Positions 16,246-24,246 of a stretch of 64,000 nt of DNA are shown piece after piece (position 1 is the stretch's first letter; every line of letters begins with the position of its first letter). The notes beneath the pieces are model-generated. The model was not told where the DNA came from. It saw only the letters and a list, made by a program, of their open reading frames with translations, and made no database searches. A program made the position numbers and the translations under genes. The stretch comes from Acrocarpospora corrugata. GTDB lineage: Bacteria > Actinomycetota > Actinomycetes > Streptosporangiales > Streptosporangiaceae. The stretch lies in contig NZ_BLAD01000068.1 of the NCBI RefSeq assembly GCF_009687845.1, positions 34,552 through 98,551 on the forward strand, given 5' to 3'.

Positions 16246-18501
16246 TTACGGTGCACCACTCGTGAGGCGGTCGTCGCGGGTAGGCGTGGCTTCGTCGCGG
16301 AGCCATGCCTCCACGGCCTCGATCATGGAGGTCGACCCTTTCCCGGCGGCGTAGCGGATCGGCGCGGTCGGCCGTTCCGCCTTGAGGGCGGTCGTGGCGG
16401 CATGGGTGGCGGCACGATCCATGACGATGAACAGGTCCGCGGCACGCGCCGCGGCACGCAACGCGTCGGTCGCCACGTGGTCGGCGCAGACCAGTACGTC
16501 GAGGCCGGGGTGACGCTGACGCAGAATCCGCGCGGCGCGGTCGAGCGCGTGTTCCTGCAGCGAGTACAAGCCGATGCAGAGGCCTGGGCGCGCGGTCGCT
16601 GGTCGCTCGCCGACGGTCTCCGATGGGGGCGGGACCGCGACGATGAGCCCGAACGACGGGGCAAGGTCGACGGCGATGGCGAGTGCCGCTGACGGGACGC
16701 GTGTGGCGTTGTAGGCCCCGATGCGTGACAGCATCGGGGCGGCGAACTTGTCGAGGCTGTCACTGACGTCGGAGCGGTGGGCGAGGAGGTGTTCGAGCAG
16801 GTCCAGGCCGATCGGCAGGTCGGCGTCGGTGAGGAACGGGTCCCACCCGGCGCGGAGAAGTTCGACGACCTCGTCGAAGGTCTGCACGCCGAGACCGAGC
16901 TCGACGAGGTCACCGACGAGTTGCACGATCCGCGCCGCACGATGCCGGTCACCGCTGCTGTCGTGGTAGGCCCACAACTCCAGCACCTGGTAGCTGAGCG
17001 ACCGGACGTCGTCGATCGGGGCTTCACTGGTCTTGAGGTCGCGGACCAGATCGATGCACACGTCGATTCCGGGGGAAAGTCGTCCAAGCCCGTCGCCGCC
17101 CATGACTTCCCGGATCGCCTGGCACGCGGCGTCGGTACCGCCAGGCGCCCGCAGTTCGGCCACGCCGATGCGTTCGATGGACGCGACGAGGTCAGATATC
17201 CGTTGACGGTTCGTCGAGGCGGAGAACAAGTCGATGAGCTTGACTGGCAGCGCTGCCGGTTCGATCTGACTGTCGAAGCGTTGCGCCGAGTTGAAGGCAC
17301 GGCGGATGGCGTCGTCGCCGTACTCAGCGCGGTGACGCTCTAGCAGGGCAATCGCTTTGGCCGTGAAAGTGTGCGACACCGCCTCGACGACGGCTGGTAG
17401 GTCGACGAGGTCGGCGGACAACTCCGACAGCAGGTCGACGGCGGCGTCGAAGCGGCCGGCCTCGATGGCCTCCTTGGCGCGCTGGCGCAGTTGCGCGATC
17501 GAGGGCGCGGCCACGGGCGCGGTGGGGGCACGACTAGCGGCAGGTACGGTGCTCAGCACGGCGACAATGGTCGGGTCTGCGGCCCATCCCGCCTCTGTTA
17601 GTCGCTGTCGCAGCAGTTCGGGTGGCTCGCCGGCGGCGAGTGCCCACAGCGCGTAATACCGCGCGCCAGCGGCTGACCGGATCGTCGACACCGAGTCGAT
17701 GAGGGCGTTGAAGCGTGTGGCGACCGGTGCGAACGTCACCAGGTCGGGCGAGTCCGGCAGGTTTGACATGGCCAGACGCGCGAGGGCGTCGGAGGCCAGG
17801 CTCGGACGGGGGAGCCTCAGCAGCATGTCCAGAGCCGGGTGCTGGTCGAGGTCGTTCCAGCGTTCGAATGCGGCGAGCAGTTGGATCTGGAGGAACAGTC
17901 GGTTCGCCTGCGACAAGCGGTGGTCGTTGGCGAGGATCGCGTAGGCAGCCTGCGCTGCCTGTTCCGCGCCAGCGGCGCAGGCGTCAGCCAGGCCGCCAAT
18001 GAGGCGTCCGATGGGCAGGGAGATTCGTGCCTGTCGCCGGGGCGCCGACCCGATCGAGGTCAGCAGGGCCTGAATCGACTCGCGTACGAGGTTGCGGGCC
18101 TGGGCCTGGTCGGCAACCCTGAAGCGATAGACGTAGCGGCTGTTGCCGGCGAACGCAACTGCTGCCTCCTCCAGAGGATCGCCGTTCGTTCTGCCGTATA
18201 TGCTCTGGCCGTCGAAGTCGGTCCAGGTCTTGCCGATGTGCGACTGCAGCAGTTCGCGCAGCATGCGGGACTGGTCTTCCGTGAACGCCATGGCGAAGTA
18301 ATGGGTCGCGCCCCCGATGAGCGCGGGCAGCACCACCGGCTGGGGAGGTTCCTGGGCGATGAGCTCATCGGCGGTCGCGACGAGACGGTCGAGGGCGGGT
18401 ATTCCGCTGCCAATGCGCAGGTTGTTGGGCGGTGCGAAGAACGCGTCTCGAAGTGACGGCCAGCGCTGTAGGACGGTCGTCGGGGCAATCTCCTGGCTCA
18501 T
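16246..18501 (-). CDS. dpdD: DpdD, dpd-system protein of unknown activity
   Basis: The 751-residue protein is largely alpha-helical with repeat-like helices in the middle (around residues 330-560). The C-terminal domain resembles a Rossmann-type fold (LDVLVCADHVATDALRAA, then DLFIVMDRAATHAATTAL, then GKGSTSMIEAVEAWL). No nuclease or helicase motif was seen. The size, position and company match the protein called DpdD, thought to belong to the restriction side of the system. It is the last gene of the minus-strand operon and overlaps dpdK by 4 bp. Confidence 0.75.
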   Translation of the reverse strand: MSQEIAPTTVLQRWPSLRDAFFAPPNNLRIGSGIPALDRLVATADELIAQEPPQPVVLPALIGGATHYFAMAFTEDQSRMLRELLQSHIGKTWTDFDGQSIYGRTNGDPLEEAAVAFAGNSRYVYRFRVADQAQARNLVRESIQALLTSIGSAPRRQARISLPIGRLIGGLADACAAGAEQAAQAAYAILANDHRLSQANRLFLQIQLLAAFERWNDLDQHPALDMLLRLPRPSLASDALARLAMSNLPDSPDLVTFAPVATRFNALIDSVSTIRSAAGARYYALWALAAGEPPELLRQRLTEAGWAADPTIVAVLSTVPAASRAPTAPVAAPSIAQLRQRAKEAIEAGRFDAAVDLLSELSADLVDLPAVVEAVSHTFTAKAIALLERHRAEYGDDAIRRAFNSAQRFDSQIEPAALPVKLIDLFSASTNRQRISDLVASIERIGVAELRAPGGTDAACQAIREVMGGDGLGRLSPGIDVCIDLVRDLKTSEAPIDDVRSLSYQVLELWAYHDSSGDRHRAARIVQLVGDLVELGLGVQTFDEVVELLRAGWDPFLTDADLPIGLDLLEHLLAHRSDVSDSLDKFAAPMLSRIGAYNATRVPSAALAIAVDLAPSFGLIVAVPPPSETVGERPATARPGLCIGLYSLQEHALDRAARILRQRHPGLDVLVCADHVATDALRAAARAADLFIVMDRAATHAATTALKAERPTAPIRYAAGKGSTSMIEAVEAWLRDEATPTRDDRLTSGAP

Positions 18502-19037
18502 GTGAACAGGCTCATCAGTTCGGTGGTGACCGTCGCGACGTGCGCCGGGTCGGTGGACACCGTCACCAACTCTCCGTTGATCTCGACTCCCCGATAGGTC
18601 AGGTTCATCGATCCGTGGACGATCCAGTCATCGCCTCCGATCGCCTTCTCGTGGTCGAGCACGGTGTCCGGGTCATGAGTGGACTGGCGCGGGTGAAACA
18701 GCGCCTCCGTCCCGTCGCGTCGTGCGACGTCTTGGAGCCGTTCGACGAAACGCGTTTGAGCCGCGCCGGGCCCGCAGTGCAGGTAGACGCTGGTCTGCCG
18801 GGCGAGAAGGGTGCGCAGGATCGCCGACAGGCGGATAACTCGAGTTCCCCAGGCCGTATCGAGGACGCTGAAACGTCCGCCCCGGTTATCCAAAAGCGGT
18901 ACGTCGCTGATCCAGGGCGAGGCGATCAGCAGGCGGCGTCCGGGCGCGAGTAACTCACTGACGATCAGCCCCTGGAGGGCCTCGCCGATGAGGCGGTGCG
19001 GGCGGGCGGCGAGCCGGTGAATGTGGCGGGTACTCAC
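18498..19037 (-). CDS. dpdK: DpdK, phospholipase D-like protein
   Basis: This 179-residue protein contains one PLD half-site: LDHEKAIGGDDWIVHGSMN, where HxK plus the following Asp and the GSxN tail form the usual catalytic motif. PLD-family nucleases act as dimers when each chain has one motif, so DpdK is a good candidate for the DNA-cleaving or DNA-binding subunit of restriction. It overlaps dpdJ and dpdD by 4 bp each. The short N-terminus has no signal peptide, so it acts in the cytoplasm. Confidence 0.85.
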   Translation of the reverse strand: MSTRHIHRLAARPHRLIGEALQGLIVSELLAPGRRLLIASPWISDVPLLDNRGGRFSVLDTAWGTRVIRLSAILRTLLARQTSVYLHCGPGAAQTRFVERLQDVARRDGTEALFHPRQSTHDPDTVLDHEKAIGGDDWIVHGSMNLTYRGVEINGELVTVSTDPAHVATVTTELMSLFT

Positions 19038-22000
19038 TGCGGCGACTCCTCCAGCGACACATCTACGGCCAGGAAGCCGTCGCGGCGAGAGGCAGCCTCC
19101 ACATGCGGGTGCACGTGCAGCCAGCCCAATTCGATCGGCTGCGTGACGAGGTGCTGAAGCGCCTGCTTGAGGCGGGCACGGTCATTGGTTCCCGAGACCA
19201 GCCGACACCGCCCCGAGGCGGCGATCCGCTCGGTGAGCCGGCGGGTCCACTGCGGATCGTCGATGTCGACGTTGTCGACGGGGTCAGGCAGAGCGTCTAG
19301 CACCAGCGTCCGTTCGGTCATCGGGCCCTCGTTGACGAAACGGTTCGATGCTACGAGAGACTGGGCCCGCCGCGCTTCGGCTCTGGGCCACAACAGTCCT
19401 TGCAACACCGATTGTGCCCACGTCTCGCCTTCGCTGGCGCCTTCGGGAACGGCTAGGACCAGCCTGTCCCGGATGTGGGGATCGGCGGCAAGGGCCATAC
19501 AGATGCTGCGGTGATCGATCGCAAACCCGGCACGGGCTTCGATGTCCTCCCAGCGGGCCAGGCAGTCTCGCAGCAAAAGATCGGACTCAGGCCCGGACTT
19601 GGCGCGGAAGACGCGGCTGGCCAGGGTGGTGACGGTGACGTGGGCGGGGCTGACTCCGTGGGCGGTGAGCAGAGCGAGCAGATCCTGCCAGGTAGTGAGC
19701 CGGTCCCTGGTCGCAGTGCGGAATTGGTGCGCGGCGTCGGCGATCTCGGGTTCGTTGGTGAGCAGGCCTAGGGTGTTGCGGAGCGACCGGTCGACCTCCT
19801 CCAGATCGGACGGTTGCAGGGCTGCGACCACGAGGTAGTCGAACTGTCGCGGGTCGTCGCTGATTCGTGAGGTCAGTGCCTCGATCATCCCGCCTCCGCC
19901 GATGGTGGCGTCGCTGAGCACGAACGTTGCGGTCGGGCCGTCCGCGACAGGGTCGACGTCGACGATGCTGTCGAGGTCAGTGTCGAAGTCGGGGCAGAGT
20001 TGCTGTGCGGCAGCTTGCCACGCGGCGGCCATGGTGTGCACGTAACGGGTACGCAGCCAGGGCAGCCAGGCGTCGTTAGGCTCGGCGACCAGCAGGCCGA
20101 TGCTCTCGGCGATCACATGCGCCACGGGGCCGTCGATCAGCACGTCGAGCAGTTGTTGATGGCGGGGGGCCAAGTCGTGGTCTTCGTCGTCGTCCTCGTC
20201 GTCGTCAAGCCCGATCACCCCTTCGCTGAGCAGATCGGCGACGAGTCGGCGCCACTGCGCGGCCGACAGCATCGACAACTGCGCCGGGTCGGTGTTGTCT
20301 CGCACTGCTACGGCGGACGCCGCGACGATGGCCTCTGCGATGTTGCGCGACAAGAACGTGTCAACCCGAAGCGCGTGCAGCCGGGCGCGGAGTTGATCGA
20401 CGAAGAAGTCCCGGCGAAGTTGGTGAAGGCGTCGCGGCGAGCGGTGAAGACCGAAGGCTGCCAACGTCTGCGGTATCGCGACGGTGATGACCTGGGCATC
20501 AACGGTGGCCTCGTACCCGACGGCGGCCGGTTGGCCATGCCAGGTGAAGCTGTTGGTCATCTGTTGGCGTCCACCGCCGCGCCGGACCACGCTGGCCGAC
20601 GCCTGCGTGGCGTACCGCCAGTTGCGCAGCGCGCCCCGACCGGTGTGCAGGTATGCCCGTACGGAGGTCACGTTGCCTACCAGCGGGCCGGAGCGAGGCC
20701 GAGTCACCTCGATCCCGTCGTTGGGTGCCTGTCGGCGCACCTGCCAGTGCAGGCGACCGTTCGACGAAGGTTGCACCGCCCTTTCAGGGACCTGCGGTGC
20801 GGTGATGAGCGGGCGCACCAGCGGGACCGATTCGTGATCGCTGGGAACCTCCCCGATGATCTGCCCGCTTCGGGCAAGACCCTCCTCCAGCGCGACGGCG
20901 GCGCCGTCGGATGCGGGTTCGATCCACAGGCCTTGACCGCGTTCTACGGCCCACCGCATGGTGACCTTGCCAGGCGCCAGTTCGTTGAGCGCCATGTGTA
21001 CCGCGATCGACTCGCGGGCCGCTTCGTCGTAGTCGCTCGGCGGATTGATGGCCACCTCGGGCAGGCACAGGTCGCTAAATAGTGCCTTCGGGATGAACTC
21101 TGGCAGCGGCGAGTCGTTGACCCATTCCTCCCGCCCGGGATTCACCTCACCGTTTTCGTAGGCAGCCCACCTGCTCAGCAGGCGGCGGCGAGCGGTCGGC
21201 ACAGCGTCAAGGAGCAGCGAGCGAGGTTGCTCCCAGCACACTGCCTCGACTTCCTCGGCTGTCAACTGCAGCGACGACCCTATGAAGGTCATCAAGTCCT
21301 GGCGTTCGGGTCCGCCGTTCAGCACCTGGGTGAGCCGGACTCCCACCTCTTGGCGCAGTTGGGCATGCGCAGAGTCGGGCTGGATGAACACCTTGCGCAT
21401 GCTCCGGCCGCCCACGCGGACCGTCACGTCCAGTCGATGCGCCGCCCAGTCGATCAGGCACATCGCCGCCTGCATCTTTCGTACCGACTGGTTGCCCAGC
21501 GGCAAGCGTTTCTCGGGCAGCGCCGGGGCAAGCAGGGTTTCGTAGTCCAGGTAAGCGTTGCGGTCGCGTCCGAAGTCCGACAGCACCACGACGGTCCATG
21601 GTCGCTGGGTCTGGATGCGCCCGGCGCGTCCTCGCCGCTGTAAGAACGACGCCACATCGCGGGGGGCTTTGTGCTGCAGGACCGCCCCCACGGTTGGGTC
21701 GTCGAACCCGACCTCGAGCGAGGATGTGGTCACGACGATGTCGGCGCCCACTCGGACCCCAGTGTCTTGCGATGACGTACGACCGATCGCCAACCCCCGA
21801 TCGTCGAAGCCAAGCAGTTCGGGCATCCACCACTGCTGGCCGTCGGCGTCTCGCTGGCCCCAGTCGACTACCGGGCCGAATCTTTGCCCAGCCCGACTCA
21901 TCCGCAGACTGGCGAGTGCAACGCCGTTGCGCCTGGGTCGGCCCATCTCGGTGAAGCCCTCAGCGGACAACATCTGGCGGTAGAGCCGGTTGACCAGGTC

Positions 22001-23485
22001 AAGGTTGTCGCAGAACGCGAATACGCGGTTACCGTAGGCTGACAGGGGGGTCGGCTGCGGATCGAGAACCCGGCGCAATAACATCAAGGACTGGATCGTG
22101 GTAGACAGCAGGGCGGTCTGCTGGCCCGGATCGCCGCGCAGCACAACCTGGTACTCTCGCCCGCGCGGCTTCATGTGGTTCTGTTCCGGTTCGACGGTGA
22201 CCACGGTGCCGTCAGCGAGCCCGCACAGCGTCTCGAAGAAGCGGTCCGCGTTCGCCAGCGTCGCGCTCAGGCCCACCCAGGTGGTGGGTCGGCCGAGCAG
22301 GTGCCGCCACCGCCGCAGCAGGTAGGCGACTTGGGCACCGTCGGTGCCCTCGTAGGTATGCACTTCGTCGAGCAGGACCAGCCCGGGGCGAGTGCGCGCG
22401 GTCGGCCCGACCCCGAACACGTGCATGCTCCACCCATCGCTGAGGGAGCGGTTGAGCATCTCAGTGGTGGTGAACAGAAGGTCGGGCGGGCGGTTCTGCA
22501 TGGATTTGCGGGTCAGGGCGACCTCGTCGTCACCGACCACGCCGCCGCAGTGGGCACAGGTCAGTCGTTCGCGCTGTCGATCCCTCGGGGCGTCATAGTC
22601 GGAGAAGAGCCACACGAGGTCGCCCCCGCAACGGCCGTCGCCAGCCAGGGCGGGGCAAGTGAGAAACGGACAGACCCAGCCGGTGGCCGTTTTGCGCCAG
22701 GCCCGGTTGGGTGCGCTCCTCGCGTCGATCTTGTTTGGAGTATTGCCGAAGTAAGCGCCGATGCGGATCGGCCGGCCGCCTGCCTTGCGGAGCCGCCGTG
22801 TCTCGTCCAGGGCCGACGCGAGTTGGTCCTTGAGCAGTTCATTGCGCGGATAAATCGCGACGACGCCAACGCCACGCGCAGACACCGGCCGGGTGGCGAG
22901 ATAGGTCAGCGCGGGCAGGTAGAAGGCTAATGTCTTACCGTTGCCGGTGCCCGCGCTGACAACCACACCACGATCGCGGCCGGCCATCGCGGCGAACACC
23001 TCAATGGTCGAGTCCAGTTGGAAAGTTGATAACTTGCGCCCGCCAAGGATCTGCCGTGCGGCCTCGACCTGGGCCGTAGAGACCTGGTGGACCGTCAACC
23101 GTGCGGCGACCGTGTCCGGGGTGAGGTCGCGTTCGGGAAACCATCGGGGTTCGTGGCGGAAGCGAAAGTCGGCCACCAGAGTGGGGGCGGCCTGCCAGGG
23201 CCGGTTGGGGAACTGTTGGCGTAGATGCGCCATGAGCCGCATGGTCTCGGCCATGCGGGTGCGGTACTCCTTCGGCCAACGTCGGTCGAGTTCGAAGACC
23301 AGATTGTGCTGCAGGAGTTGTTCGAGAAGGTCGCGAGGATCGTGTGACGGCGCCGCCGCGGCGATCGTTTCAATGAGCCGGTCTTCCGGCCAACTCTCCT
23401 CGGTCAACCCCCAAACCAAGTAGCGGGCCTCCACGTCTTCAAGGTCGTCGAGCACACGGAGGAGGAGATTCGAAAGATGGTTCAC
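19034..23485 (-). CDS. dpdJ: DpdJ, large DEAD/H-type helicase
   Basis: At 1483 residues from GTG 23485 (a GTGA overlap with dpdI), this is the largest protein of the system. Helicase motifs are in order: SAGTGNGKT near 178-186 (Walker A), LLDEVHTYEG near 372-380 (Walker B, DEVH), GLSATLAN, and QRRGRAGR (motif VI). A cysteine cluster (CPF..C, CGG, CAHCGG) lies between motifs I and II and probably forms a zinc-bound insert. A C-terminal half of about 700 residues is unassigned. Helicases of this type scan or translocate on DNA; in dpd islands DpdJ is counted with the restriction genes. Confidence 0.88.
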   Translation of the reverse strand: MNHLSNLLLRVLDDLEDVEARYLVWGLTEESWPEDRLIETIAAAAPSHDPRDLLEQLLQHNLVFELDRRWPKEYRTRMAETMRLMAHLRQQFPNRPWQAAPTLVADFRFRHEPRWFPERDLTPDTVAARLTVHQVSTAQVEAARQILGGRKLSTFQLDSTIEVFAAMAGRDRGVVVSAGTGNGKTLAFYLPALTYLATRPVSARGVGVVAIYPRNELLKDQLASALDETRRLRKAGGRPIRIGAYFGNTPNKIDARSAPNRAWRKTATGWVCPFLTCPALAGDGRCGGDLVWLFSDYDAPRDRQRERLTCAHCGGVVGDDEVALTRKSMQNRPPDLLFTTTEMLNRSLSDGWSMHVFGVGPTARTRPGLVLLDEVHTYEGTDGAQVAYLLRRWRHLLGRPTTWVGLSATLANADRFFETLCGLADGTVVTVEPEQNHMKPRGREYQVVLRGDPGQQTALLSTTIQSLMLLRRVLDPQPTPLSAYGNRVFAFCDNLDLVNRLYRQMLSAEGFTEMGRPRRNGVALASLRMSRAGQRFGPVVDWGQRDADGQQWWMPELLGFDDRGLAIGRTSSQDTGVRVGADIVVTTSSLEVGFDDPTVGAVLQHKAPRDVASFLQRRGRAGRIQTQRPWTVVVLSDFGRDRNAYLDYETLLAPALPEKRLPLGNQSVRKMQAAMCLIDWAAHRLDVTVRVGGRSMRKVFIQPDSAHAQLRQEVGVRLTQVLNGGPERQDLMTFIGSSLQLTAEEVEAVCWEQPRSLLLDAVPTARRRLLSRWAAYENGEVNPGREEWVNDSPLPEFIPKALFSDLCLPEVAINPPSDYDEAARESIAVHMALNELAPGKVTMRWAVERGQGLWIEPASDGAAVALEEGLARSGQIIGEVPSDHESVPLVRPLITAPQVPERAVQPSSNGRLHWQVRRQAPNDGIEVTRPRSGPLVGNVTSVRAYLHTGRGALRNWRYATQASASVVRRGGGRQQMTNSFTWHGQPAAVGYEATVDAQVITVAIPQTLAAFGLHRSPRRLHQLRRDFFVDQLRARLHALRVDTFLSRNIAEAIVAASAVAVRDNTDPAQLSMLSAAQWRRLVADLLSEGVIGLDDDEDDDEDHDLAPRHQQLLDVLIDGPVAHVIAESIGLLVAEPNDAWLPWLRTRYVHTMAAAWQAAAQQLCPDFDTDLDSIVDVDPVADGPTATFVLSDATIGGGGMIEALTSRISDDPRQFDYLVVAALQPSDLEEVDRSLRNTLGLLTNEPEIADAAHQFRTATRDRLTTWQDLLALLTAHGVSPAHVTVTTLASRVFRAKSGPESDLLLRDCLARWEDIEARAGFAIDHRSICMALAADPHIRDRLVLAVPEGASEGETWAQSVLQGLLWPRAEARRAQSLVASNRFVNEGPMTERTLVLDALPDPVDNVDIDDPQWTRRLTERIAASGRCRLVSGTNDRARLKQALQHLVTQPIELGWLHVHPHVEAASRRDGFLAVDVSLEESPQ

Positions 23486-24246
23486 CACTTGCGGACCTCG
23501 TAACCGTCGCCGTGGTCGTCCGTGTCGAGCCACTCGCGTACCGCCGCGGTGAGCATCGACCAAGGTGCGCCACGTTCACTGGCGGCCGCTTCGACAAAAG
23601 CCTTGATTTCTGCAGGCAGTTCGGCCAGGCGCTGGCTGACCTCGTGGCGGGTGTCCTCCCACTCTTCCGCGTACTGTCTCCAGCGGTCGACAAAAGCCGG
23701 AATCTCGGCAACAGGCCCGGTGAAAGATCGTGACAGGGATGCCTGGACCTTTCGAATGCGTGCCTGCAGTGACTCGTTGCCGGGCATCGTCGCGATGGGC
23801 CGGTGGAGATCGGCAGGTGTGAGGCGGGCACGTTCCGCCTCTGCTGCGCGGATCAAGGCTTGGTCGATGAGCTTGGCGGTGGTCTCAGCCGCCTTGAGGG
23901 CGTCCTGAACTGCTCCGCTGCGCAGCCGCTCGGTCAGGTCTTGGCTCGGGTCAGCGGCCTGTGTCGCAGCCCTGCGCAGGTTCGGGATCGCCTTGGACGC
24001 CTGCGACGGCACCGATGGCCGGACATACCCCAAGCCGAGGGACGCGAGTTCGACGCCGATCCGCATACAGGAGGCAAGCCGGGCCGTTAGGGCCTCCGCG
24101 CGGGTGCAGGCCGCAGTAATGGCGCTCAATTCGGCTTCGGTCTTTTTCCGGTCGGCTCGGTCGGCGAGGGCCAGGAGAGCATGATTGGCGCGTTCGGCCA
24201 GCGAACCCTGCTCAGGGTCAGCAGCGGGACAGGACGGCTCGATCAT
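23482..24246 (-). CDS. dpdI: DpdI, helical dpd-system protein
   Basis: The 254-residue protein is almost entirely helical, with long charged heptad-like stretches (KKTEAELSAITAACTRAEAL; FVDRWRQYAEEWEDTRHEVS) and no catalytic motif. Its size and location between the DpdH ATPase and the DpdJ helicase match DpdI. It overlaps both neighbours by 4 bp, so stoichiometric co-expression is likely. A structural or bridging role in a DpdH-DpdJ complex is inference. Confidence 0.75.
   Translation of the reverse strand: MIEPSCPAADPEQGSLAERANHALLALADRADRKKTEAELSAITAACTRAEALTARLASCMRIGVELASLGLGYVRPSVPSQASKAIPNLRRAATQAADPSQDLTERLRSGAVQDALKAAETTAKLIDQALIRAAEAERARLTPADLHRPIATMPGNESLQARIRKVQASLSRSFTGPVAEIPAFVDRWRQYAEEWEDTRHEVSQRLAELPAEIKAFVEAAASERGAPWSMLTAAVREWLDTDDHGDGYEVRKW

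Noticed and set aside
20000..21082. Long plus-strand frame opposite dpdJ
   Set aside because: It is the antisense of a high-GC coding sequence with clear helicase motifs; it has no family features.
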